From contig JBLHKE010000204.1 in assembly GCA_047619485.1 (NCBI GenBank), forward strand, positions 1 to 11,025: a stretch of 11,025 nucleotides of DNA, in the 5' to 3' direction. Source of the stretch: JBLHKE01 sp047619485 (GTDB lineage: Bacteria > Verrucomicrobiota > Verrucomicrobiia > Verrucomicrobiales > DEV007). Of the stretch, positions 1-8,202 are shown piece after piece. A program made the position numbers and the translations under genes. The notes beneath the pieces are model-generated. The model was not told the origin of the DNA. It ran no database searches and saw only the letters and a list, made by a program, of their open reading frames with translations. The number at the start of each line of letters is the position of its first letter. Position 1 is the stretch's first letter.

Positions 1-1
1 C

Positions 2-8
2 AGGAGGT
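2..8 (+). promoter_or_regulatory. Strong Shine-Dalgarno site for the DUF4175-like gene
   Basis: AGGAGGT lies 10 bases before the GTG at 19. It is a near-perfect anti-16S match and decides for this GTG start over any later ATG. It would lie inside the end of the upstream gene, as expected for overlapping genes. Confidence 0.75.
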
Positions 9-22
9 ACGACTTACCGTGA
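2..22 (+). CDS. Possible 3' end of an upstream gene (partial, 6 residues plus stop)
   Basis: Reading from base 2 gives the end RRYDLP followed by a TGA stop at 20-22. This stop shares GTGA with the GTG start of the next gene at 19, the classic four-base overlap of co-translated genes. Six residues are too few to assign a family. From operon context in related bacteria the upstream gene could encode a von Willebrand A or similar membrane protein, but that is only inference. The main support is the overlap geometry. Confidence 0.4.
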   Translation, partial: RRYDLP

Positions 23-3000
23 GCGAAAACACACATCAGAAACACGTTTTTTCTTACCTGCGCTCCGTGTGGGGTCGCGGGCAGAAGCAGCATGCCGCCG
101 CAGGAGCACTGGTGTTCTTCTGCTGGTTGATACCGCTGTTCTTTGTCGGGATGGCAATCGACTGGCTGACGCGGATGCCGACACCGGGGCGTATCGTGAT
201 CCTCGCGCTCGCATTGGGAGTGGCGCTCTACAAAGCGTGGCGCCGTGGCTGGCGGCACCTGCGTGCGTTCAACGCCGCGCGCACTGCCTTGCGGGTCGAG
301 AACCATCACGGTGGCCTCGACAGCCTAGTGGTTTCCGCAGTGCAGTTCCAGGAAGCCGCACCGACCGACGGAACTTCCGCGGCGATGCGCGAACTCACCT
401 TGAGCAAGGCCGAGCAGGCCATCATGCCCTTGCCTGCCGAGGAGGTCGTTTCCTACCATCGGCTGCGGCCGCCGCTCGCACTAGCAATCACCCTCACGTT
501 GCTCGTCGGCGTCTTCGCGATCCTGAAAGGTCCTTTCCTCGCCGCCGGCATCGCCCGAATTTTCCCGCCCTGGTTGGCGGTCGACTACCCCACGCGCACC
601 CAACTGGAAGTGGAGAACGGCGACATGGTGGTCAAGGAAGGGTCACCTGCCCTGATCCGCGCCAATGTTTCCGGCGTGATCCCGAAAGGCGCCAAGGTCG
701 CCCTGCGGACTGGCACTGGGAAGCCGCGCATGCACGAACTCGAGATCACCGATGGCGTCTGTGAATACCCGATTGATTCCGCCTTCCGTGGATTCGAATA
801 CCGCATCACCGCCGGTGACGCGCGCAGCCAGTGGCACTCGGTGGAAGTGATCGCCTCCCCACGCATCGAACGCGCCCAAGTCAGCCTCGAATTTCCGGCC
901 TACACCGAGCGTGCCAGTCAAGTCGTCGAAGCGCTGACGGTCACGGTTCCCGAGGAGACCCAAATCCAGTGGCAACTCACCCTCGACCGTGCGCTCAGCG
1001 AGGCACTCTTCACCCCAGCCGGAGGCGATCCCCAACCGCTCGAGATCAGTGCGGATGGACGCACCGTGACGATGGCAGAGGTCGCCAAGGAATCGCGCGC
1101 CTACAGTTTCTCGTGGGTGGAGAAGGAGCACGGGTTCTCTTTCATTAGCCCCAACCACTACCTGCAGGTGGCACCGGATCAGTCGCCCCGGGTGGAGATC
1201 ACCTCGCCGAAAAACAATCTCTACGCGACCCTCGGGCGCCAGATCGACCTCGCGCTGCGCGCCCGAGACGACCACGGGATCGGCGAGTCGCTGGTCGCCT
1301 ACCGCGTCAACAAAATCGAGGAGGTGAAGGTTCCCTTCCCTGCCGCCAAACTCGGTGAGGGCACCGAACAGCCAATCGATTGGGACTATCGCACCGCCCT
1401 GCCCGAACTCGCGATCGGCGACGCGGTCTCGTTCGTCGTCGAGGTGGCCGATAGCTATCCAGGAGCGGAGGGCGCGCATCGCGCACGCTCCCAAGCGCGG
1501 CGTGTGACGTTTTTGTCCAAAGAGGATTACCTCGCCCAGATCGCGAGGCAACGATTGCGACTGCTCTCGCAGCTACGCAATATCTACCGCGAGGAACGTG
1601 CCGTGCATGCGACCATCAGCAAGCTCGATCCATCCGCTGATGTGTTCGTGCAGACCTGCCAACTGGAGGCCGTCCGCCAGGATATGATGCAGGAACGTCT
1701 AGGACTCCTGAAAGCGCGGATGGATGATCTGCTCGACGACCTGGCAGCCAACCACATCACCGACGAGTCGGAGACGGCGACGCTCACCCGGCTTAGCTCA
1801 GATTTGCAGACCATCGCGCAAGAACATGTCAGCCGGGCGGCGGCTTCGCTCAGGGAGCTGGCGGGTGCTTCTAATAAAGGCACCACCGACCCGGCTGCCG
1901 CGCTGCACATGGTCGACAGCGCCGCGCGCGAACTCGCGCTGATGGTGCTGCAGGTCGGCTTCAACGAGGCCACCGAGGTGATGGCGCGCGAACTTCATTC
2001 CATCGCAGAGACCCAGGCGCGCCTGCGGCTGGAAACCATCCTATCGGAGAAGAAGGGACTCGCGGATGCGCAGGACGAACTCGCCGAATGGATCACTCGC
2101 CTGTTTGGAGGGACGCCGCAGGACAGGGAGAGCACGATTGATGATGCGCTGGTGGCCTTCAACCTGTCCCGCCTGATCAAGGAATTGCGCAGCGCTGGCG
2201 TCGTGACGAAGATGGCTGAAGCGGCCGCCCTGATTCGCAAGCCCGGATCTGGCGAAGCAGTAAACCTGCAGGCCGATGTGATCAAAACCTTGCTCGCTGC
2301 CGAGTTCCGCCTGCGGATCGGATCGGAGCGCGAAGCGTTGGTCAGAGCTGGCGAACTGTTCCAATCGCAGGCAAGCAAATTGGAGAATCTGCGAGATGAG
2401 AGCGCCTCGCTAAATGCCGATCAATTCAAGCAACGCAAAACCGAGTTCGCCCAAGCCCAGACCGCGCTGCAAAGAAAACTCCACCTGCTGCTGATGCCAG
2501 CCGTGCCCGCACCGCGCGCGCGCCTGTTCGAGGTCGACCTCCCTCCCACGCCGCCGATCGATGACCTGTTGGCCGCAGCGGAAGATGCCATGGAAGAATC
2601 TCTCACTCACATCAGCGCGGGTGATCGGGACATGGCCGCCATCCAGCAGGAGCAGGCGGTGGTCTTGTTCGATGCTCTCTCAGAGATCGTCAGTGACCGG
2701 ATCGAGCGCCTGACGGAGCGCAACCGGGTGAACAGCCTCGTTGGTGCCTGCGGGAAACATGCGACGGAGATCGGTCAGTTCATCGAACGCCAGCTCGTCC
2801 TGCTCGAGATGGCGGAAGACGCCGAAGGCGACAGCACCGAACTCGTCCGCGTTGCCCAGCTCGAACAGAAGCTGGCCGATGAGCTCGAGCGGTTCCGTGC
2901 AGGAATCGTCGAGAGTCAGGTAACCGCTAGCGACGAGTTGCTACCGCTATTGAGCAAGCTCGAACAATCGCTCCGCGCTATGACGAGTGCCGTCGTCTCT

Positions 3001-4410
3001 CTCAAGGACAACCAGGTCGACACGGCGCTCGCCCATCAGGAGACGGCGCTCGAGGCGCTGGAAGACGCAAACCTCCTGCTGGAGAAACAGACCGCTGAAC
3101 TGACTGCTCTCATGTCCACCCTCCAGGCAGCGTGGCTCGCCCTGATGCCAGCTCCCTACGTGGCCGATATCCAAGCCGAGCAGCGTGACCTCGTCGAGGC
3201 GGTGCCGAACACCAAGGAAGCCGGCCTGCCACGCCTAGCGATCGTGCAGAAAAACCTGATCCACGCAGTCAACGCCGTCTTGGAATCGCTCGACCCCTTA
3301 TCCCACCAGATCGAGTCCGGCACGGTGTTTCTTTTTGCCAAGGAAGACATGGACGCGGCCGCGATCGCGCTGGAGACCAACGACCTCGCCGAGGCGGAAG
3401 ACGCCGGCAGCTTTGTGGCCGAAACATTGGGGGACCTTCTCGTCGAACTCGAGCAGGTCACGCCGCAATACAGCTACGTCCTCGAGCTAACGGAGTTCTT
3501 CCACGAGATGGTGTCCGAGGGAATGATCATCCGCGCGACGCAGGGCCAACTGCGTGGGAAGGCGATCGCAGCTGCGGACGAAGCCGCGCTTCGTGGACTT
3601 GTCGACGAACAGCGCGCGTTGGAAACGAGAGCAAAGAATTTCGGCAGCCTGCTCGAAAAAGCGACCGGCCAGAAAGGCCTTAACGAGACCACACAAATCA
3701 TGGCCGAAGCACTCCGTCAGCTCGAAACCGGCGACCGTGATGCGGCCGTCGAGCAGATGGAAATCGTTGAAGAAAACCTCGGCGCCGACAGCGAAGAACT
3801 GGTCGAGTTGATGACGCACTTTGCGGTTCTGCTACAACCTCTGCTGGTGCAGCCCGAGCCCGAAATCCTGTTCACACTAGAAGTCCTAGCCTTAGCAAGC
3901 CAACAGAGGGTTCTGTATCGGGAGACCCAAATCGCCCCGCCGGAGCAAGTCACAGATCTGGTTTCAAAACAACGTGAACTGGCTACCAAATGCGAAGTGT
4001 CCGTCCCCCGCTCCGAGTCGCACCCGAAACTGGTTGCGGCCAGCGAGGGAATGCTGAGTGCGGCATCGAATTTGGAGTCCTCAGCCCCCGACAAGGCAGT
4101 CACCAACCAACGTCTGGCCGGCGACGCCCTGCGGCATTTTGTGATCGAGTATGTTCAGCAGTATGTGATCCCGCCGGGACCACCTCCTCCGTCAGACCCC
4201 GTCCCAAGCGATCCGACCGAATCACTCGGCGATGATTTTTCATTGTTCATGCCCGGCGCGGTCAGCGGCGGTAAACCCAAGGGCGGTCGCCAGGAATGGG
4301 AAGTGCTCGGACGCCGCGATCGCGCGGCCCTGAACGAAAACTTCGCGCGCGAGCTCCCATTAGAATACCGCGCCATCCTCAAAGATTACTACGAAAGGTT
4401 AGCCGAGTGA
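19..4410 (+). CDS. DUF4175-like giant membrane-anchored coiled-coil protein
   Basis: The protein has 1463 residues and starts at GTG, supported by a strong AGGAGGT site. Two hydrophobic segments near residues 27-47 and 59-72 and a third near 151-174 anchor it in the inner membrane. A beta-rich region follows (about 184-500), including an Ig/cadherin-like stretch with the RARDDHGIG motif near 414-424 that is typical of DUF4175-type proteins. From about 503 to 1380 it is almost entirely charged amphipathic helix, with a degenerate unit of the form L-x-x-G/N-D-x-x-x-A recurring near residues 865, 995, 1118, 1235 and 1352. A proline-rich linker (about 1385-1401) leads to a tail ending ELPLEYRAILKDYYERLAE. 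Its stop overlaps the next gene's start, so the two products are probably made together and may form one envelope complex. No catalytic motif is seen. Related genes often follow MoxR/VWA genes; the molecular role is unknown. Family assignment is from pattern recognition, not a profile search. Confidence 0.85.
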   Translation: MSENTHQKHVFSYLRSVWGRGQKQHAAAGALVFFCWLIPLFFVGMAIDWLTRMPTPGRIVILALALGVALYKAWRRGWRHLRAFNAARTALRVENHHGGLDSLVVSAVQFQEAAPTDGTSAAMRELTLSKAEQAIMPLPAEEVVSYHRLRPPLALAITLTLLVGVFAILKGPFLAAGIARIFPPWLAVDYPTRTQLEVENGDMVVKEGSPALIRANVSGVIPKGAKVALRTGTGKPRMHELEITDGVCEYPIDSAFRGFEYRITAGDARSQWHSVEVIASPRIERAQVSLEFPAYTERASQVVEALTVTVPEETQIQWQLTLDRALSEALFTPAGGDPQPLEISADGRTVTMAEVAKESRAYSFSWVEKEHGFSFISPNHYLQVAPDQSPRVEITSPKNNLYATLGRQIDLALRARDDHGIGESLVAYRVNKIEEVKVPFPAAKLGEGTEQPIDWDYRTALPELAIGDAVSFVVEVADSYPGAEGAHRARSQARRVTFLSKEDYLAQIARQRLRLLSQLRNIYREERAVHATISKLDPSADVFVQTCQLEAVRQDMMQERLGLLKARMDDLLDDLAANHITDESETATLTRLSSDLQTIAQEHVSRAAASLRELAGASNKGTTDPAAALHMVDSAARELALMVLQVGFNEATEVMARELHSIAETQARLRLETILSEKKGLADAQDELAEWITRLFGGTPQDRESTIDDALVAFNLSRLIKELRSAGVVTKMAEAAALIRKPGSGEAVNLQADVIKTLLAAEFRLRIGSEREALVRAGELFQSQASKLENLRDESASLNADQFKQRKTEFAQAQTALQRKLHLLLMPAVPAPRARLFEVDLPPTPPIDDLLAAAEDAMEESLTHISAGDRDMAAIQQEQAVVLFDALSEIVSDRIERLTERNRVNSLVGACGKHATEIGQFIERQLVLLEMAEDAEGDSTELVRVAQLEQKLADELERFRAGIVESQVTASDELLPLLSKLEQSLRAMTSAVVSLKDNQVDTALAHQETALEALEDANLLLEKQTAELTALMSTLQAAWLALMPAPYVADIQAEQRDLVEAVPNTKEAGLPRLAIVQKNLIHAVNAVLESLDPLSHQIESGTVFLFAKEDMDAAAIALETNDLAEAEDAGSFVAETLGDLLVELEQVTPQYSYVLELTEFFHEMVSEGMIIRATQGQLRGKAIAAADEAALRGLVDEQRALETRAKNFGSLLEKATGQKGLNETTQIMAEALRQLETGDRDAAVEQMEIVEENLGADSEELVELMTHFAVLLQPLLVQPEPEILFTLEVLALASQQRVLYRETQIAPPEQVTDLVSKQRELATKCEVSVPRSESHPKLVAASEGMLSAASNLESSAPDKAVTNQRLAGDALRHFVIEYVQQYVIPPGPPPPSDPVPSDPTESLGDDFSLFMPGAVSGGKPKGGRQEWEVLGRRDRAALNENFARELPLEYRAILKDYYERLAE

Positions 4411-5459
4411 TGATGACTGAAATCTCCAAGCGCTTCGGCATCTGGTTGTTCACCACGGCGTGTCTGTTCGCGGCGCCACTCCACGCCCAATCCCCATCCT
4501 CCGGCGACGACGCCCCCGAGCTGACCGCCAAAGCTTCTCAGGCGATCGACAAGGGGCTCGAGTATCTGCTTGCGACCCAGAAGGAGGACGGCTCCTGGGA
4601 CGGCGACGGTGAAGGCGGTCGCGTCATCGGCATCACCTCCTTGTCGTTGATGGCCTTCATGTCCAAAGCGCAGTTCCCCGGTTCTGGTCCTTACGCAAAG
4701 CAACTCGACCGCGCCAAAAATTTCCTCCTGCAGTATGCCAAACAGCGACCCGACGGGTATCTCGGCTCGGTGATGTACGAGCACGGGCTCGCGACGCTCG
4801 CGCTGTCCGAACTGTGGGGCATGACACGCGACAAGAAAGACGACGATGCCATCCAGAAGGCGCTCGAGGCCGCAGTAGAAGTGATCGTGCGTTCGCAAAA
4901 TCCCGGCGGCGGCTGGCGCTATCAGCCGCAGGCGGACGGCGGCGAAGATACCTCATGCACCCAGACCGTATTCCACGCGCTGGCGTCCGCGCGCCAGGCG
5001 GGAATCATGGTTCCCAACGCGACCATCACCAAACTCCTCATCTATCTCAAGGGCGCGCAAAATAAGGACACCGGCGGCTTCACTTACAATGCTCTCGGTT
5101 CCGGAAACCCCTCCTTCGCCTGCACCGCCGGCGGTGCCTACTGCGCCCAGCTCGCCGGTCAACGCGATTCCGAGATGGTCAAAGCAGCGCTGCGTTACAT
5201 GAAAAGCCAGTCTCCGGGCATCATCGATGGTGGCGGCGGCCATTACTACTACGGCCACTACTACGCCATCCAAGCGATGGTCCAAGCTGGTGATGATTTC
5301 TACGCCGAGTGGTATCCGCTGATCCGCGAAGCCCTGATTCGCCGACAGAGCGAGAACGGCGCGTGGAGCAAAAAGCAAAGCGAGGCCGCCTACGCAACCC
5401 CGATGGCGATCATCATTCTAGCAACACCGCATCGATACATCCCAATCTATCAGAGGTGA
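4410..5459 (+). CDS. Secreted prenyltransferase/squalene-oxidase repeat (alpha/alpha toroid) protein
   Basis: The protein has 349 residues from the ATG at 4410, whose A is the last base of the preceding stop (TGATG); GAAAGG at 4393-4398 can serve as ribosome site. The reading frame stays open upstream to 4296, but that part lies inside the previous gene, and only the 4410 start gives a Sec signal peptide at the N terminus (hydrophobic core about 10-22, cleavage probably after PLHA at 26). The mature part shows QW-like toroid repeats: QKEDGSWDG (57-65), QNPGGGW (163-169), a DTGGF stretch, and QSENGAW (313-319), with an aromatic patch HYYYGHYY at 278-285 and a tail ending HRYIPIYQR. The DxDD acid motif of squalene-hopene cyclases is absent and the protein is about half their length, so a triterpene cyclase role is unlikely. 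Related secreted toroids in planctomycetes and verrucomicrobia lie beside MoxR/VWA/DUF4175 genes. A binding or structural partner of the preceding membrane protein is the best guess. Confidence 0.88.
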   Translation: MMTEISKRFGIWLFTTACLFAAPLHAQSPSSGDDAPELTAKASQAIDKGLEYLLATQKEDGSWDGDGEGGRVIGITSLSLMAFMSKAQFPGSGPYAKQLDRAKNFLLQYAKQRPDGYLGSVMYEHGLATLALSELWGMTRDKKDDDAIQKALEAAVEVIVRSQNPGGGWRYQPQADGGEDTSCTQTVFHALASARQAGIMVPNATITKLLIYLKGAQNKDTGGFTYNALGSGNPSFACTAGGAYCAQLAGQRDSEMVKAALRYMKSQSPGIIDGGGGHYYYGHYYAIQAMVQAGDDFYAEWYPLIREALIRRQSENGAWSKKQSEAAYATPMAIIILATPHRYIPIYQR

Positions 5460-5491
5460 TGCTTCGCCGATCGACGCCTTGAATACGACGC

Positions 5492-5518
5492 TTGATTTTT
5501 TCCAAGCCGCAATAAATT
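5492..5518 (+). promoter_or_regulatory. Weak candidate promoter before the cytochrome/DUF1553 gene
   Basis: TTGATT (5492-5497) and TAAATT (5513-5518), each matching the sigma-70 consensus at four of six positions, are separated by 15 bases, shorter than ideal. It lies in the 114-base spacer between two apparent transcription units, where a promoter would be expected. If real, transcription would begin near 5525, which rules out the TTG at 5517 as start and agrees with an ATG at 5541 or 5574. Nothing else recognisable is seen in 5460-5573. Confidence 0.22.
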
Positions 5519-5573
5519 GAAGCGTTCGAGCTGGCAGACCATGCCAGAGATTTGTTTTGAGTTGCCCTTTCCA

Positions 5574-8150
5574 ATGTCCATCTACCACCTCTTCTGTTCC
5601 ATCTCATCCCGGTTCACGCGTTGCTCTGTTTTCGTGATCATTCCGGCCATCGCGACGATTTCATCGGCAGCACCACTCTCCTACAACCGCGACATCCGCC
5701 CGATCCTCTCGGAGAACTGCTTTGCATGTCACGGACCGGACGAGGCTTCCCGCAAGGCAAAGCTTCGACTCGATGTCCGCGAAGCCGCCATCGACAAGGA
5801 AGCCTTCGTTCCCGGTGACGCCGGGGATTCCGAACTCATCTACCTCATCAACTCTGACGATGAAGATGACATCATGCCGCCGCCGGAGTCGCACAATACC
5901 CTGACGGACAAGGAGAAGGTGATACTCGCGCAGTGGATCAACGAGGGCGCGACCTATGAGCCTCACTGGGCGTACATCAAGCCGCAGCGCCCAGCCGTGC
6001 CGGACATGGGTGAGAAGCACCCGATCGATAACTTTGTGAGTGAGGGTCTGAAGGCTCAGGGCCTGAAGCTTTCGCCTCAGGCAGACACGGAAACGCTGAG
6101 TCGACGTCTCTCGCTCGACCTCACGGGTCTACCTCCGGTCACCACGGGTGCAAAGGCTGGCGCGAAGGACATCGATACGCTGATAGCATCGCCTCACTAC
6201 GGTGAGCGCATGGCGGTGCACTGGCTCGATCTGGCGCGCTATGCCGACACGATCGGCTACCACAATGACGTGGAACGTGATGTGACTCCATATCGCGACT
6301 ACGTGATCAATGTATTCAACAACAACAAGCCCTATGATGAGTTCATCATCCAACAGCTTGCGGGTGACCTGAAGAAAAACCGTACGAGGGAGGACAGAGT
6401 GGCTTCCACTTTCAATCGTCTGAACCAGATCTCTGCGGAAGGCGGGATCCAGGACTTGGAATACATCGCTAAGTACTATGCGGAGCGGGTTCGATCAACT
6501 TCGGTGGCCTTTCTGGGATCAACAATGGGTTGTGCGGAGTGTCATGATCATAAATTCGATCCATTCACGGCGAAGGATTTCTACTCGATGCAGGCCTTCT
6601 TTGCGGATATTTATGAGAAGGGTGCCTTCAATGGCAACGGACAGTACAACGAGGGTGCGGATATCAAGAATCACCCTGATCTCTTCATTTCGAGGTGGGG
6701 GCCTGCGCTTAAGTTGCCCGAGTCCGGTCAGGAGGAGACGCTGGCAAAGCTGAAAGCGCAGATCAAGCCACTGGATGCGGAGTTCAACAAGACGACACCG
6801 CAGCTGGAAAAGGGTTTCGAGAATTGGGTCGTGGATGTGCGCAAGCAACGGGCGGACTCGAGTGACAAGAAGCCGAAACTCTCGACTCCTGTCGCGCGTG
6901 CCTTTGATCGCAGTAAGGGCAAGGAGCTGGATACGAAACAAAAGAAGATCCTGCTTGATCACTACCGCACCACCATTCCCGAGCTAAAGGAAGTGCATGT
7001 GAAGCTCAACCAGTTGCGCGCTGAAGAGACCCAATTGAACAATCAGATCCGCACCACACTGCCGAGTGTCTCGACCAATCCACGTGTCATCCGCCTGCTA
7101 CCACGCGGTGACTGGACGAATAAATCCGGCGAGGTCATGCAGGCCGCGGTGCCTAAATTCCTCACCGTAGCGGTGCCTGCGCCAAAGCCGGAGAAACCGG
7201 GCGAGCGACTCACCCGGATGGATCTGGCGAAATGGATCGCCACTGAGGAGAATCCACTAACCGCACGTGCCTATGTGAACCGCGTATGGGCGCTGTTTTT
7301 TGGCGAGGGGCTGTCCCGTGATCTGCAGGATCTGGGTAATCAGGGTCAGTGGCCGACTCACCCAGCGCTGCTGGATTGGCTGGCAGTGGAGTTCGTCGAA
7401 GCCGGCTGGGATGTGAAGCATCTGGTCAAGACCATCGTCACCTCCAAGGCGTATCAGCAGTCCTCGAATGTCTCATCCGATCTGATGGAGCTGGACCCTT
7501 ACAATACTTTCTACGCCCGGCAGAATCCGCGTCGTCTCCCGGCTGAGTTCGTGCGGGACAATGCACTCGCCGTTTCCGGTCTCCTCAACCCGAAACTCGG
7601 AGGTGGCTCCGCGCGCCCCTATCAACCCGCCGGATACTACGCGCAGATGAATTTCCCGAAGCGCAAATACACCCATGACACGGATGACAATCAGTATCGT
7701 CGCGGTCTCTACATGCACTGGCAGCGCTCCTTCCTGCACCCGATGCTAGCAGCATTCGATGCGCCAGCACGTGAGGAATGCACGGCGGCGCGCAGTAACA
7801 GCAATACTCCGCTGCAGGCACTGAACCTTCTGAATGACCCGACCTTTGTTGAAGCGGCACGTGTGCTGGCAGAGGACCTGATGAAGAATCAGCACCCCCT
7901 CACCGACACGCTCGATACCGCCTTCCAGCGCATTCTCTCCCGCGCGCCAAGCGGAGAGGAGAGAGCGCTCCTAACACAACTCTACGAAAAGCAACTGAAG
8001 CGCTACGGTGAATCACCGGAAGATGCTGCCAAGCTGTTGGGAATCGGTCTGAAGCCTGCGACGGACGCTAAGGATCCCGCCGCGCTGGCCGCCATGACGG
8101 CAGTGACCCGCGCGCTGTTGAACCTCCACGAAACCATCACCCGCTACTGA
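5574..8150 (+). CDS. Secreted c-type cytochrome with DUF1549 and DUF1553 domains (PSCyt1-PSCyt2-PSD1)
   Basis: From the ATG at 5574 the protein has 858 residues. This start gives a clean Sec signal (hydrophobic VFVIIPAIATISSA, cleavage near 31-32) just before the cytochrome domain. The frame is open upstream (TTG 5517, ATG 5541), but those starts add a non-signal-like extension; no start has a clear Shine-Dalgarno site. Domains in order: an N-terminal planctomycete cytochrome c domain with heme site C49-x-x-C52-H53 and an MPP loop; DUF1549 from about 149 to 365 with a second CAECH site at 320-324; a helical linker (about 385-520) ending in an LPRGDW motif; and DUF1553 from about 548, with conserved RRLPAEFVRD and NTPLQALNLLNDP motifs. 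It is compact for the family, with no LamG-like insert evident. It is followed 52 bases later by a DUF1501 gene, the usual partner. Probably an exported redox or binding protein; substrate and reaction are unknown. Confidence 0.93.
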   Translation: MSIYHLFCSISSRFTRCSVFVIIPAIATISSAAPLSYNRDIRPILSENCFACHGPDEASRKAKLRLDVREAAIDKEAFVPGDAGDSELIYLINSDDEDDIMPPPESHNTLTDKEKVILAQWINEGATYEPHWAYIKPQRPAVPDMGEKHPIDNFVSEGLKAQGLKLSPQADTETLSRRLSLDLTGLPPVTTGAKAGAKDIDTLIASPHYGERMAVHWLDLARYADTIGYHNDVERDVTPYRDYVINVFNNNKPYDEFIIQQLAGDLKKNRTREDRVASTFNRLNQISAEGGIQDLEYIAKYYAERVRSTSVAFLGSTMGCAECHDHKFDPFTAKDFYSMQAFFADIYEKGAFNGNGQYNEGADIKNHPDLFISRWGPALKLPESGQEETLAKLKAQIKPLDAEFNKTTPQLEKGFENWVVDVRKQRADSSDKKPKLSTPVARAFDRSKGKELDTKQKKILLDHYRTTIPELKEVHVKLNQLRAEETQLNNQIRTTLPSVSTNPRVIRLLPRGDWTNKSGEVMQAAVPKFLTVAVPAPKPEKPGERLTRMDLAKWIATEENPLTARAYVNRVWALFFGEGLSRDLQDLGNQGQWPTHPALLDWLAVEFVEAGWDVKHLVKTIVTSKAYQQSSNVSSDLMELDPYNTFYARQNPRRLPAEFVRDNALAVSGLLNPKLGGGSARPYQPAGYYAQMNFPKRKYTHDTDDNQYRRGLYMHWQRSFLHPMLAAFDAPAREECTAARSNSNTPLQALNLLNDPTFVEAARVLAEDLMKNQHPLTDTLDTAFQRILSRAPSGEERALLTQLYEKQLKRYGESPEDAAKLLGIGLKPATDAKDPAALAAMTAVTRALLNLHETITRY

Positions 8151-8202
8151 GCACCGATCACGAATATCGATCCTCTATCAGAATACAGCACCCAGTTTTC
8201 CC

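Noticed and set aside
69..764. Overlapping + strand frame inside the first gene
   Set aside because: It is a composition-driven Arg/Ala/Pro-rich shadow with no start signal or domain.
643..1551. Long antisense open frame (302 residues) inside the DUF4175-like gene
   Set aside because: It lies wholly opposite a well-supported gene, shows no recognisable domain, and long antisense frames are common at this GC content.
4296..4409. Upstream extension of the toroid protein by 38 residues
   Set aside because: It is entirely inside the preceding gene, is Arg/Pro-rich without family resemblance, and would bury the signal peptide; the TGATG start at 4410 explains everything.
4410..5459. Calling the toroid protein a squalene-hopene cyclase
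   Set aside because: It has no DxDD motif, is about half the length, carries a Sec signal peptide, and has no hopanoid genes nearby.
5490..5507. GCTTG-N8-CAAGC inverted repeat as a terminator after the toroid gene
   Set aside because: The stem has only five pairs, the T run is in the loop instead of after the stem, and no free-energy support can be claimed.
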